A DNA stretch of 64,000 nucleotides from Prevotella sp. P5-92 (GTDB lineage: Bacteria; Bacteroidota; Bacteroidia; Bacteroidales; Bacteroidaceae): contig NZ_NPJG01000054.1 in the NCBI RefSeq assembly GCF_002251245.1, forward strand, positions 1-64,000, in the 5' to 3' direction. The position numbers were made by a program, and so were the translations under genes. Positions 9,001 to 17,557 of this stretch are shown piece by piece. Below the pieces are notes generated by a model that did no database searches, was not told the DNA's origin, and saw only the letters and a list, made by a program, of their open reading frames with translations. Position 1 is the stretch's first letter. Each line of letters begins with the position of its first letter.

Positions 9001-9918
9001 TTCCTGCAATTCTGTGTTTCCTAATTTTAGTTTATTTCCCTTGTCAATCAGAATTCTGTTTTGGAAATACAATAAATCAACATTTGCAATAAGCAATTGA
9101 GACATATTGCCAGTCAAACCATCAAGAATCGTGTAAAGTTCGTCCTTAGTAATATAATCTTTGCGACCAATCTCTATTACAAGCGCGATTTTCTCTAAAA
9201 CACGTTGAACAAGAAACTTTGTGTTTCTATTATTCAATGGCTTGTAGTTTTCCAATGCTTGTTCAATACTTTTATCAACGATGTATTCAAACAAATCGCC
9301 AATAGTATTGCATTCTATACTATGTTCTTCAAGTTCAATGAGGAAATTCAAATACCGTGGAGTCCTCAATAACTCAAATAACTTTGGGGATTTTGCAATA
9401 CAATCTTGTGTATTCTGTGAAAAATTTCTTATAACATTCTTGATGTCTTCTTGTTTGAGTTTCTGAATCTCAAGATAGTGCAGTCCTTCGCATGATGCGA
9501 AATACTGCCTGTATGTACTTACATAGTGACTCCTACATGAAAAGAAAACATTAGTTGAAGGATGAGTCTTCTTAAAATGATTGATATCACGCAGTATATT
9601 AAAAAACTTATTATGATCAACTTCATCAAGAGCATCTATAATGCAGTACTTGAAATGTTGAGGAATATTTTCCTTATTAAATTTGTTAGCATCCCACTTT
9701 GTATAATCCTCTGTATTTATTGATGATTGCACTTCCTCTAACAAACGACTCTTGCCCATACCAGGCTCACCGACAATGCAAAGAAAAGACTCATTTAACA
9801 CATCTTTTATTGACAATTCAGGCTGAATGTCAAATATTGATCTCGTGACATTCTCATTGGCAATGAGAGTGTCTACGCTGTCATATTTTTCTATGTTAGG
9901 AGTTATATATTGTATCAT
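5977..9918 (-). CDS. NACHT-type STAND ATPase with C-terminal PD-(D/E)XK-like domain
   Basis: This 1313-residue protein has Walker A GEPGMGKS at residues 50-57 and Walker B CIIDALDEVD near 92-101, typical of NACHT/STAND ATPases that oligomerise on sensing a trigger. A long helical middle (about 300-1150) resembles a superhelical sensor without clear repeats. Near the C-terminus, a segment with D1209 and IELK (E1223, K1225) fits the D...ExK pattern of PD-(D/E)XK nucleases. Antiviral STAND proteins (Avs-like) usually carry the effector at the N-terminus, so a C-terminal nuclease would be a variant order. It starts 11 bp after the Mod stop and is probably co-transcribed with the type III restriction genes. 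The nuclease call is inference. Confidence 0.7.
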   Translation of the reverse strand: MIQYITPNIEKYDSVDTLIANENVTRSIFDIQPELSIKDVLNESFLCIVGEPGMGKSRLLEEVQSSINTEDYTKWDANKFNKENIPQHFKYCIIDALDEVDHNKFFNILRDINHFKKTHPSTNVFFSCRSHYVSTYRQYFASCEGLHYLEIQKLKQEDIKNVIRNFSQNTQDCIAKSPKLFELLRTPRYLNFLIELEEHSIECNTIGDLFEYIVDKSIEQALENYKPLNNRNTKFLVQRVLEKIALVIEIGRKDYITKDELYTILDGLTGNMSQLLIANVDLLYFQNRILIDKGNKLKLGNTELQEYLAAKELCRQSYIESVIYDLAVQKELRHIYPNWFDIIPHISYLSDTETFINTIKLLLSYERNLDSEVFARLTKYVEPDYLQTSQKEELFKLLFENFQHNNVYISWRGDVLRLLAECYSTKCNSTLLVSYENLNKIQLYNIYTILEALCKDMQSLDALVEEYWTNAAKELVRSTDVDKQRNAICIFDALKDKTELIELSSSYCSWEQDIRNKYIEVTGYGKIIEKQITKIWIEECYNQNPYAINAILYQTDAETIAYIYQKIVEDNKIDKFLNKKGALSVSYDLYLPKQFEIVWDKDSKTRLVMVKIVCMRVQHHYHFNNEDFDRIVRTILLNNVTALEFYKNFEYYWDFEHVLTKLDSSLIDVTIIKAVENVLSSIGADEWVKDNCIITLVNKIRKDESKKDDISEYLSKYADTFSRWDNSPKQENEITTQRQILEEKYKILSDKNKSEYEKIEVALILCKNFEYLSSLDTTSFVDFVVSYLSKINLDVTEVKIKDNNTFTISTVLYNLPILVRTLFKLGNRDILFKHRLLIAKSIPTLLCTYEYNNDEIREIYRHIIGDIEPKEKEELVKWWASRADDYMNFYYENIITCITEYGIDVLSYKLEEFVEEYVKCQDINHVSAASKSLELIATDKYCQWTLDKYKSLFDRLSNEDIDSLKMMCNGIMIEKFQDQESIFWRMNYLKTHKIKSLDFESGHARAISLAESEMTSQSPSMFRCFMPIAGNMYLDEQMYELFCFTLSFVEDHSYREYAEYLLKQTCLYFTLTGEASHFCRLRSMVDEYNFTKPIYMLFSILSRYEILIMQNTTDKISNAVRLYNRCLEKKYLPIKNEYDLRKYFLVVCQEVQKTIQDEGIYSVVRQDNLSEDFIQRELKNTIINKCSQMGLTEIRIDREVALQDNKRTDILMSYGMCRPIMIELKLLNNKEIQKDDERNKYKKKFVQYTNATNACLSVFWIFDVKKPNSSKKKFNKLKEEYSDLNDTIVMLSDCKCSSETETGMSVKRKSGKK

Positions 9919-9929
9919 ATAAGAAAAGG

Positions 9930-11951
9930 CTATAAGACAAAAATTGTTTCATCTCCGCAGATGTTGCGGATTTTGAGACGTAGAGGTTGCTTTGGTGCAT
10001 AGATTTTTGCATCCCAGAAGTTCTTTGTCTTCTGGCCGTTGAGAATGACGTAGCCGAGTTTGTCTATCTTCACTTCTGAGTCACTGTGCCATTCGCCTTC
10101 TGTGGCAGTACAGTCAACCGAAAGGTATTCAATTGTCTCAAGACCTTCTTTGCTGATTGAGATTGGATTGAACTTTTTCTTCTTGTCGGCACCCATGTTC
10201 TTTGCGTTGAAGTCATAGATCTTCTGCAATACTCGGTCACTGACGAACTTGGTTATCTCTATGTCGAAACCTTCCTTTTCTATCTTCTTACCGCAGAGTT
10301 CCTCGGTAGCACGTTCCACCTTATACTCGGCATAGTCCTCTGCCACTACATCATCAAGCACCACTTTCAGGTCACGTAGTTCCACAAAATCCTTTGGCAC
10401 AGATTTGTCCTCGTTGATGAACTTGTATATTTCCTCTTCGCTGGTGATGTCAACGTAATAGACGATGACCTTCTTGATGTCGCTTGGCAGTTCGGGAATT
10501 GCCTCGTGCAGTATGCGGTTCATCATCACTTCATCGAGCAGTTTTGATGAGCTGTCCATGAGGTTAGGCACATAGACAGGCACCTTGCCCAACTTTGAAT
10601 CGCTGATGTAACCCTCCCAGAACTCATCCACGCTATCATCGTTCTTCATGCCCGGCATGAGTCGGCAGATGTTATCCATCGTCTGCTGAGGGTTGCGATA
10701 GAGCCGTACGCCGTCTTTTACTTCTTTAACCTCAAAGCTAGCGCCAGCACTTACCAATCGGTCGCGTGCTGTCTGTATGCTGTTAATGCCGATGTCGTTA
10801 TGGATGAATCTTCTACCAAGACGGTTTGCCACAGCAGCAGTCACACCGCTGCCTCCGAAGAAGTCGGCCACAAGCATTCCTTCGTTAGACGAGGCTTTTA
10901 TGATGCGCTCCAAAAGGGCTTCGGGCTTCTGGGTGGCGTAATCAACCAATTCGTTCCCTGTCTTAGATGGCAAGATATCGTCCCAAATACTTTGAACTCT
11001 TCTGCCTTGCTCTACATATTCGTCTTCATATTCTTTTAAATAAGGAGTACCTGTAGAACTATAATATATTCTGTTCTGCCGTTCAAGTTCATCGATGTTC
11101 TCTTGTGAATAACTCCAATGGCGACCTGCTGGTGGTAACAATTCTTTCCCTCTAAATATTCTTGATGGCCCTGATCCAGGAGCTGTAATAGGACCAGGAT
11201 AGAATTTTCTACCTGTACCTTCTTCTATATTTTTAAAACGTGTAGATTTATGTTCCTCTGTTAAATCAATGAATATTTCGTGAAAGAAGTATTCTTGGTT
11301 TTTTGAGTACCAGAATATCGTATCATGAACAATACCATATTTTCCAGCATCGTTATGTGCTCCAGTTCTTTTCCAAACAATTTCATTTCTGAAATTATCC
11401 TCTCCAAATATCTCATCCATCAGTATCTTCACATAATGTCCAATATGGTAATCCAAGTGCACATAGATACTTGCCGTATCGCTCATCACACTCTTTATAG
11501 CTACAAGATTCTCGTACATCCAGTTGAGGTATTTCTCCTTGTCCCACACATCGCCATACATCGTTTCCTCAAAGGCTTTGAGTTCATCAATATCAAGCTC
11601 TGTCTCTGCCTGTGAAATAGCCTCAGCCACCTTCGGATTGCGACGCACATACACTTTCTTTGCATAGTCGGCACCGCTGGCAAATGGTGGGTCGATATAC
11701 ACGAGGTCAACCTTTATGCCTTGTTCTTTGAGGTAGGCACAGGCCGAGAGACACTCGCCGCGGATAATCATATTATCTGTGTCAGCATCGCCCACTTTCT
11801 CGGTTGTCTCCACCTCATAGTAAGGCATACCACGACGCAAGCGACCACTAAGGTCTTCCACCCCACGATAGCGGAGTGTGCGGTTGAAATTGTTCAGGAG
11901 GGCTTGTCCCTCAATAGGTTCTGGAAAGAACGGAATATATTTTACTGCCAT
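9930..11951 (-). CDS. mod: Type III restriction-modification DNA methyltransferase (Mod)
   Basis: This 673-residue protein carries catalytic motif IV DPPF at residues 87-90 and the later S-adenosylmethionine motif FGGSG near 365-369, the beta-class order expected of type III N6-adenine methyltransferases. The middle (about 200-330) would hold the target recognition region, and the C-terminal 270 residues the Res-interaction part. The gene begins 6 bp after the Res stop, a reversed Res-Mod order relative to many type III systems. It marks host DNA and supplies sequence recognition for the nuclease. Confidence 0.9.
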   Translation of the reverse strand: MAVKYIPFFPEPIEGQALLNNFNRTLRYRGVEDLSGRLRRGMPYYEVETTEKVGDADTDNMIIRGECLSACAYLKEQGIKVDLVYIDPPFASGADYAKKVYVRRNPKVAEAISQAETELDIDELKAFEETMYGDVWDKEKYLNWMYENLVAIKSVMSDTASIYVHLDYHIGHYVKILMDEIFGEDNFRNEIVWKRTGAHNDAGKYGIVHDTIFWYSKNQEYFFHEIFIDLTEEHKSTRFKNIEEGTGRKFYPGPITAPGSGPSRIFRGKELLPPAGRHWSYSQENIDELERQNRIYYSSTGTPYLKEYEDEYVEQGRRVQSIWDDILPSKTGNELVDYATQKPEALLERIIKASSNEGMLVADFFGGSGVTAAVANRLGRRFIHNDIGINSIQTARDRLVSAGASFEVKEVKDGVRLYRNPQQTMDNICRLMPGMKNDDSVDEFWEGYISDSKLGKVPVYVPNLMDSSSKLLDEVMMNRILHEAIPELPSDIKKVIVYYVDITSEEEIYKFINEDKSVPKDFVELRDLKVVLDDVVAEDYAEYKVERATEELCGKKIEKEGFDIEITKFVSDRVLQKIYDFNAKNMGADKKKKFNPISISKEGLETIEYLSVDCTATEGEWHSDSEVKIDKLGYVILNGQKTKNFWDAKIYAPKQPLRLKIRNICGDETIFVL

Positions 11952-11957
11952 AGTGTT

Positions 11958-14882
11958 TTATGCAAAGAATTTGTTGATGATATCGTTTGTCTTATTGATG
12001 CGCTCGTTGTCGGTGAGGGAGTCTTCGAGGTAGAGATAGTCAAAGCGTTTATAACCGAACTTCTCTTCGTTCTGCTTAAGGAACTGTCCCTCGACGAATG
12101 CCCTACGGTCTTTGAAAGCTTCGTCCTGAGCATAGAGTGCGCCTTTTGTCTCTACGATAAGCGCCTTGTGGATTTTGTCATCCTTGCGCTTCACAATGAG
12201 GAAGTCAGGCGTGTAGCGACCGATAAATTTCCATTGGTTGTGAGCATTCTTCTTGAAGCAGTCGATGCGGAACTCCGTGAATTGTCCGTCACCATTGTAA
12301 TACACTTCCAGATCATGCTCATGGATGCATTGCTGCGTCAGAACCTCATTAAGGAAGACAGATTCAAAATCACTATCCACATGGTAAGGAAGATAATGGT
12401 ATGAGCGGTCTTTGTTAGGCTCGCTGGTGAACTTCGCTCGGAGTTGCTCTGCCATCTCTGTCTGTCCCATAGCAATCAATCCGTCAATGATGGTTTGTGT
12501 CTTTTCGTCCACAAGCACCTCGCCTCGGTCTTCCTTCACGATATTCTCCACCTTATCCTTTTCTGGGATGTAATCGCTCACCTTTGATTTCAACACTTCA
12601 ATAGGCGAGAATATGGTATCGGCATTGATGTGCAGCAGCGAGGCATCGGTGTCGATGAGGTCCTGCTGAATGCTGAGTATGCGCTTCTCGTAGAAGGCTT
12701 TGCGTATGTTGGCATTTACCTTCGCTATGCTGTAATGTGAACTGAATCTTGTCACACCCTCTGCGTCGGTATAGGTTATCGAATCAAATATTGTCTGTAA
12801 AGCATCTGACTGACGGTTGAGCTGCGGGATGGAGAGCTGGCCGAAACTATCCTTTGCAATGCGATACAGCCACTGGTTGTAGTTGGCTTCCTCGCTGCCA
12901 TGCTCTCCGCTGTCGGCAATGGTGCTTGTGCGTTGAAGACCTCGGTTTGTAATTTGCCATTCGGTCACTACAGGGTTATCTATATGAGCAGAATCGGTGG
13001 CATGGTTTATCTCTTCACGAGTTCTTTCGTAGGTAACTGGTTCTGCAACCATACCCGTACTTGTCACACGCATCTGGTAGAACTCCACTTTGGGCAGATG
13101 CAGATGATCCGTACGGTCGTAGCGGTTGAGCAGAACGGTTTCCTCATGCTTCTTGCCCTGTTGGAACTCTTGAATGGAGATATGCTGCTGTTTCTGCAGT
13201 TGCTCGTCAAGATACTTGTAGTTCTCGCTGTTCATGTAGATGAGGGCAGTTTCCTGACTGGCATCCGTCACCTCACGCAGACAGCGGCAAGAAGTTTGTA
13301 GCACCATGTTCTTCGGACAATCCTTCTCTTGCGAGAGGATGATGCCCGTAAGGCTCTTGCAATCCCAGCCCTCCTTACCAATCTGTACAAGAAGCACAAT
13401 ACGCTTGCGTGACTGTGGACGATCAAGCATGGCAAACTCAGCGCGAGCCGTCTGGGGGGCAGGATATTGTTTGTTGCCCTCGTGGAACTTCAGCACCGCC
13501 TCTGCCGGGTCAATGCCTTCTTCTGCACATAGCTGGTTTACGAGCGGATAGATGACGGTCTCGAGCGTCTCGATGGTTCCGCAATAGATTCCCAATTTGG
13601 CGCATGTGCCATTGGTATAGACGGTATCTTTGTACAGACGCAGAAATTCACGCACTCCTTTCTCTACAATCTCCGTACGCTCGTTGCTATCGCTCTTAAT
13701 GACCTTTGGTACTTTGAGGAAATTGCCTATACCTTCTGCCAATGGATAGTAGTTGGTGATGTTCGACATTTCGGTGGTGGCAACGCTCTGTGCTTCGGTC
13801 ACAGCAATCTTGTCCTTCTTGTCCAGATAAGGTGTGCCAGAGAAACCCATTACGGTAGTGATGGTGCCCTGGCTTGCCCAGCGGTTGACCACTGTACGCA
13901 GTTTTGCCTCGTCATCTGTAGCAGATGATGCCACATGATGCACTTCGTCAAGCAGAATGGAGAGGTGTGGCAGTTTGCCAATCTTGTTACGCAGCTCATT
14001 GGCAACTCGATCCTTCTCGTCGACAGATTTGTCATGGAAGTCAAACAATCCATCCGAACCTTTGTCGATGCGGTCAAGTATCACCTTCTCGGCATTGGTC
14101 ACAGCAACAAGACCGAAGAGTTCGGCAAGAGGCTCGTGTATGGCAATCTTCTGTACGTTCGGGTTCTTGGTGCGGTTTGACTTGTTGGCACTCTTATTCT
14201 CGTCCAACATCTCAAACTTCAACTCGCGCTTCAACTGTGAAGCAGCCGGCTCGGGAATTACCCACGATGGATCAAAATCCTGTATGGTGCGAAGACTAGG
14301 AATTACAGAAGTCTTCAATCCCGATGGAACCATGACCATGAAGTTATGTGCAAAGGCAGGATTGTCCGGTTCCTGCTGTGCAAAATACAGATCGAGGTAG
14401 ATGAATGCCGCCATAAGATAGGTTTTGCCTGCACCCATTGGAAGGCTGAACACATAGTCGGGATAATTCACGCCATAGAAAATGCGATTGAAGATGCCGT
14501 TAAAATCTATGTTTTGCGGCTCTTCCATCACCGCCTTTCGCAAAGCATCGGCAATCGGTTTTCCTTTCTCGTCCTTCAGTGAGGCAAATTCATAGAGTGC
14601 CACAGCGGCAGGTGATTCCTTGAATACCATGCGTGCAGCTGCAGAGAGTGGCATATTATCAATGTCATCGAGGGAGAGTGTATTGAACCTGCCTTGCTTA
14701 AAAAGAACAGCAAGCGGTTGGTTCTGGCATTCTATCTTAAGATACAAGTACGTCTTGATAGCATCCACCTGTGCATCACGCATCTTGCCTCGCTGCTCAA
14801 TGTAGGTTATGAGCAGCGATGCGGGGCTGTCGGGACGTGAAAGCCACTGGTCGCGTTTTGTTGTTATTATATTGTAGAACAT
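11958..14882 (-). CDS. res: Type III restriction enzyme, helicase-nuclease subunit (Res)
   Basis: This 974-residue SF2 ATPase shows Walker A MGAGKT (149-154), the DEVHH box (312-316), the SGTPYLDKK motif III region near 348 and a motif VI segment with QTSCRCLRE. Near the C-terminus, PDF (D893) and VETKG (E911, K913) form the PD-(D/E)XK nuclease site. With Mod it would translocate or diffuse on DNA and cut beside unmodified sites. All key residues are present and the length is normal. It lies 36 bp after the AlbA_2 gene and 6 bp before mod. Confidence 0.9.
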   Translation of the reverse strand: MFYNIITTKRDQWLSRPDSPASLLITYIEQRGKMRDAQVDAIKTYLYLKIECQNQPLAVLFKQGRFNTLSLDDIDNMPLSAAARMVFKESPAAVALYEFASLKDEKGKPIADALRKAVMEEPQNIDFNGIFNRIFYGVNYPDYVFSLPMGAGKTYLMAAFIYLDLYFAQQEPDNPAFAHNFMVMVPSGLKTSVIPSLRTIQDFDPSWVIPEPAASQLKRELKFEMLDENKSANKSNRTKNPNVQKIAIHEPLAELFGLVAVTNAEKVILDRIDKGSDGLFDFHDKSVDEKDRVANELRNKIGKLPHLSILLDEVHHVASSATDDEAKLRTVVNRWASQGTITTVMGFSGTPYLDKKDKIAVTEAQSVATTEMSNITNYYPLAEGIGNFLKVPKVIKSDSNERTEIVEKGVREFLRLYKDTVYTNGTCAKLGIYCGTIETLETVIYPLVNQLCAEEGIDPAEAVLKFHEGNKQYPAPQTARAEFAMLDRPQSRKRIVLLVQIGKEGWDCKSLTGIILSQEKDCPKNMVLQTSCRCLREVTDASQETALIYMNSENYKYLDEQLQKQQHISIQEFQQGKKHEETVLLNRYDRTDHLHLPKVEFYQMRVTSTGMVAEPVTYERTREEINHATDSAHIDNPVVTEWQITNRGLQRTSTIADSGEHGSEEANYNQWLYRIAKDSFGQLSIPQLNRQSDALQTIFDSITYTDAEGVTRFSSHYSIAKVNANIRKAFYEKRILSIQQDLIDTDASLLHINADTIFSPIEVLKSKVSDYIPEKDKVENIVKEDRGEVLVDEKTQTIIDGLIAMGQTEMAEQLRAKFTSEPNKDRSYHYLPYHVDSDFESVFLNEVLTQQCIHEHDLEVYYNGDGQFTEFRIDCFKKNAHNQWKFIGRYTPDFLIVKRKDDKIHKALIVETKGALYAQDEAFKDRRAFVEGQFLKQNEEKFGYKRFDYLYLEDSLTDNERINKTNDIINKFFA

Positions 14883-14918
14883 TTGGTCTGTTTGTTAATT
14901 TCTTTTGTCGATAAGGTT

Positions 14919-16346
14919 CTATTGACTTATCTCCCAATGACCTTCTTTACGTCCTCCGACACGAACCACTATTCCTTTTTCCTTGAGATCGTCAAGATCG
15001 CGTCTGATGGTCTTCTCGTTTACTCCTAATTTTGTGGACATTTCAATACGCCCTATATCAGGATTGTCTTGAATCATTGAAATAATAATAGATTGACGCT
15101 CTGATATTTCTTTGTGGACATCTTTGTGGACATCTTTGTGGACATTGTTGTCCGTGTTCGTTGCCGAGGTGTCTTTTTCTGTCCACTCAGCTTTCAGAGT
15201 AGCCTTTAAGATGAATGCATTGATGTGGAAAGAAGGAATTGCTGAGCCTCTTGTCTCTAACTCGTTACAGATGCGGTCAATGCCTTCACCAAACTCCTTG
15301 ACATACTTGTATGCCTTTAGGTATTGGGCTATCTTTGGGTTGCGTGAGAAGTGGGTGTGACGGATATTGTCGGGACGTACAAGTCCGGGGAGGTCACCTG
15401 GTGTTTCAAAGACAAGGCGATCATCGAACATCTTTATTTGTATCTCAGTTCCCTTGATGTTGTATGCTCTATGGCAACAACTGTTTACCACCATCTCTTG
15501 GATAGCAAATTTTGGATAGTTGCGGTTAGTAACAAAACGTCCGTCTTGTCCCAAGAAGGTGTGTTCGCGAACCTGTGTTTCAAGATAGTCGATAGTACGA
15601 CGAACCTGATTGAGGATGGCTCCCTCGAAAGTCACGTCCTTTACCACGTTCATTTCCGTGCCGACCTTTTCCTCTGTTCCTTCATAACGGATGAAACGGG
15701 TACGAGCACGAGGGAAGAAACGTTGTGGATTCTTGCCAAAGAGAAGAATGCAAGCGGTGCTTATCTTTTGCTGATCATCTACTTCTGTTACGAAATCGTT
15801 ATTCTCTCGCAGGTACTCCATGGCAGATTTGCTATAGCCAATAACTTGAATGTAGTCGTTCACAAGGTTCATGTCAACATCATTGATGGTTGCACCATAT
15901 ACATCCTTGTCCTCATAGTAGCGTTCGCCCTTGTCATAAAGAAGTTGCATTCGCTCATCAAAGTTGAGTTTCTTACTCTTATCACCAACGCGCATGAAGC
16001 ATTCGTCCGCCTGATTGGTGTGGAGTTGACCGCTGGCAGGGATATGAATGAGGAGAATGCGGTTTTCTTTACCTTCGGAATCTTTGCATGGAAGGTATTC
16101 GCATCGAACTTTTACAGAAGGATTGCAGAAGTCGAATGGTACACGGAGCAAATTGTTAAGACGTTCTTCATTGCCATCAACGCCCTCTATTCTTCGCGTC
16201 TTGTCAGATACACCGATAGCAAGCACACCACCATCTGCATTAGCCATTGCCACTATTGGAATCGCTAATGCCTTGGGCTCTATCTGAATGCTCTTGCGAT
16301 CAAAGGTCTGTCCTTCTTTGCGAGCTATTATTTCTTCTAACGTCAT
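14919..16346 (-). CDS. AlbA_2/Schlafen-like ATP-binding regulator with winged helix
   Basis: This 475-residue protein begins with an AlbA_2 (Schlafen-like) domain (GQTFDRKSIQIEPKALA, then ADGGVLAIGVSD, about residues 10-130). A histidine-kinase-like ATPase domain of the HATPase_c_4 type follows (about 265-390, with QEMVVNSCCHRAY). A triple VHKD repeat forms a linker and a winged helix ends the protein (about 415-475, RIEMSTKLGVNEKTIRRDLD). The start codon overlaps the stop of the XRE gene by one base (TAATG), so the two are coupled. Such proteins often accompany restriction systems and may regulate them or act as an additional effector. Confidence 0.8.
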   Translation of the reverse strand: MTLEEIIARKEGQTFDRKSIQIEPKALAIPIVAMANADGGVLAIGVSDKTRRIEGVDGNEERLNNLLRVPFDFCNPSVKVRCEYLPCKDSEGKENRILLIHIPASGQLHTNQADECFMRVGDKSKKLNFDERMQLLYDKGERYYEDKDVYGATINDVDMNLVNDYIQVIGYSKSAMEYLRENNDFVTEVDDQQKISTACILLFGKNPQRFFPRARTRFIRYEGTEEKVGTEMNVVKDVTFEGAILNQVRRTIDYLETQVREHTFLGQDGRFVTNRNYPKFAIQEMVVNSCCHRAYNIKGTEIQIKMFDDRLVFETPGDLPGLVRPDNIRHTHFSRNPKIAQYLKAYKYVKEFGEGIDRICNELETRGSAIPSFHINAFILKATLKAEWTEKDTSATNTDNNVHKDVHKDVHKEISERQSIIISMIQDNPDIGRIEMSTKLGVNEKTIRRDLDDLKEKGIVVRVGGRKEGHWEISQ

Positions 16347-16558
16347 TATTTCTCAGTGTCGTTAAGCAGATCTTTTACACTTACATCTAACGCAATGGCA
16401 ATCTTGTCTAAGGTTTGCAGGTCTGGCTGAGCTGTATTGCTGCACCATTTAGATACGGTACAATTGCTTTTGCCAACTTGCGCTGCCAGCCATTTGCCAG
16501 TTCTGTCTTTTTCTGCCAAAACAACCTTGATTCTATTAAACTTCTTTATTTCTGCCAT
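16346..16558 (-). CDS. Small XRE-family regulator heading the type III restriction operon
   Basis: The 70-residue protein is almost all helix-turn-helix: KVVLAEKDRTGKWLAAQVGK, then TVSKWCSNTAQPDLQTLDKI and VSVKDLLND. It is the first gene of the operon and probably represses it, delaying the nuclease until methylation is complete, as XRE control proteins do. A close paralogue is encoded divergently at 16835-17086. The shared region between them would hold operators for both. The -7-like TATTTTTG on the minus strand lies shortly upstream. Confidence 0.8.
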   Translation of the reverse strand: MAEIKKFNRIKVVLAEKDRTGKWLAAQVGKSNCTVSKWCSNTAQPDLQTLDKIAIALDVSVKDLLNDTEK

Positions 16559-16778
16559 GATAAAACGTTTTAATTTAAACGCAAAAATATAAAAAATATT
16601 CGAGAAGGAAGAATTATTTAACGAAAAATAGTGTTTCGTGTGTCATTTTCTTTGAAATTTGCCTTTTCTGAAGGATTCTTCTGGCAAAACGCACCAAGTT
16701 GTTCCTGCTGTATTTGTACATAGTGCCCCCATTCTTATATTACAAAAACACAGGATTGTCCATGTTTGTCTGGGAATT

Positions 16779-16810
16779 TTTGTGTATTACAAAAATTATT
16801 TATAACTTTG
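16779..16810 (+). promoter_or_regulatory. Promoter for the divergent XRE gene
   Basis: TTTG (16779-16782), a 20-bp spacer and TAACTTTG (16803-16810) form a full Bacteroidetes consensus promoter 24 bp before the ATG at 16835. The repeat TATTACAAAAA occurs at 16738 and 16785, the second copy inside the spacer, and could be an operator. Confidence 0.75.
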
Positions 16811-16834
16811 CACGAAACGCAAAGAAATAGAAAT

Positions 16835-17086
16835 ATGAGTAATATTAGTAATACGGATAATACGAGTAACACCAGTAACGTCCCAAAGGGCGACATTAAC
16901 CGTTTGAAGGAGGTGTTGGTGGAACAGAAAAAGACCGCGAAGTGGTTAGCAGAAAAGGTTGGTAGAGACCCTGCAACGGTCAGCAAGTGGTGCACTAACA
17001 TTGTACAACCTAATCTCGAAACTCTTCGTCAAGTGGCAGCTATTCTGGACGTTGACATCAGGGATTTACTTTGCCCGACTAAATAA
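16835..17086 (+). CDS. XRE-family regulator, divergent paralogue
   Basis: The start at 16835 is chosen because it lies 24 bp after a strong promoter; an upstream in-frame start would overlap it. The 83-residue product opens with a low-complexity run of Asn, Thr and Ser encoded by short AGTAA/TAC-type repeats. An HTH domain follows (KVGRDPATVSKWCTNIVQPN, LRQVAAILDVDIRDLL). It closely resembles the operon regulator at 16346-16558, including WLAxxVG and VSKWC. It is followed directly by the remnant of an AlbA_2-type gene, so the XRE-AlbA_2 pair was duplicated in opposite orientation. Confidence 0.75.
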   Translation: MSNISNTDNTSNTSNVPKGDINRLKEVLVEQKKTAKWLAEKVGRDPATVSKWCTNIVQPNLETLRQVAAILDVDIRDLLCPTK

Positions 17087-17122
17087 TCGGGGAAAGAGGT
17101 GGATGAAGGGGCCAAGAAAGCT

Positions 17123-17259
17123 GATGTTTCGGAAAAGATTTCGGAAAAGGAATCCATTATTCAAAGGATGATTTTAAAAGGCATTCCTATACTCATAAAA
17201 TGGGTGTCCTCGCTCGTGAAGGTGGTCGCAAAGACGGTCACTGGGTAATAATGAAGTAA
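17123..17259 (+). pseudogene. Decayed C-terminus of a second AlbA_2-type regulator
   Basis: One frame reads DVSEKISEKESIIQRMI, matching the HKEISERQSIIISMI segment of the AlbA_2 gene at 14.9 kb. A second frame reads GVLAREGGRKDGHWVIMK and a stop, matching its final IVVRVGGRKEGHWEIS. The helix-turn-helix between them is deleted and the frame is broken. Most of the protein (AlbA_2 and ATPase domains) is missing, so the second XRE-AlbA_2 unit is dead apart from its XRE gene. Confidence 0.7.
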
Positions 17260-17263
17260 TGAT

Positions 17264-17527
17264 ATGATTAAGTTCTTCAAGATATTAGAAAAGATAGTGT
17301 GGGTATTGACTATTATCGCAATAGTCATTGTACTCGGTTTTATTGTAATAGCTTTTGTCAGTCACAAAGAAACTATATGGAGCTATGCAGAACCTATTAT
17401 ACCATACATCTACATTGTTGCAGGAACATTTGTGATATTCAGAATGATTGTTGTCGGAATCCAAATGTATCTGGAAATTCAGATTGCCGACAAGACTAAA
17501 GATTTACAATCGATAATAGAAAGCTAA
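17264..17527 (+). CDS. Small membrane protein with two transmembrane helices
   Basis: The 87-residue product has two hydrophobic helices, about residues 10-31 (VWVLTIIAIVIVLGFIVIAF) and 43-66, with a short charged tail ending in TKDLQSIIES. It starts 4 bp after the stop of the decayed AlbA_2 remnant and lies 30 bp upstream of a coiled-coil gene, so the two may be co-transcribed. I do not recognise the family. Small two-helix proteins in defence islands can be pore-forming effectors, but nothing here proves that. Confidence 0.55.
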   Translation: MIKFFKILEKIVWVLTIIAIVIVLGFIVIAFVSHKETIWSYAEPIIPYIYIVAGTFVIFRMIVVGIQMYLEIQIADKTKDLQSIIES

Positions 17528-17557
17528 CAAAAACAACTGCAGACCCATGACAAAAAG

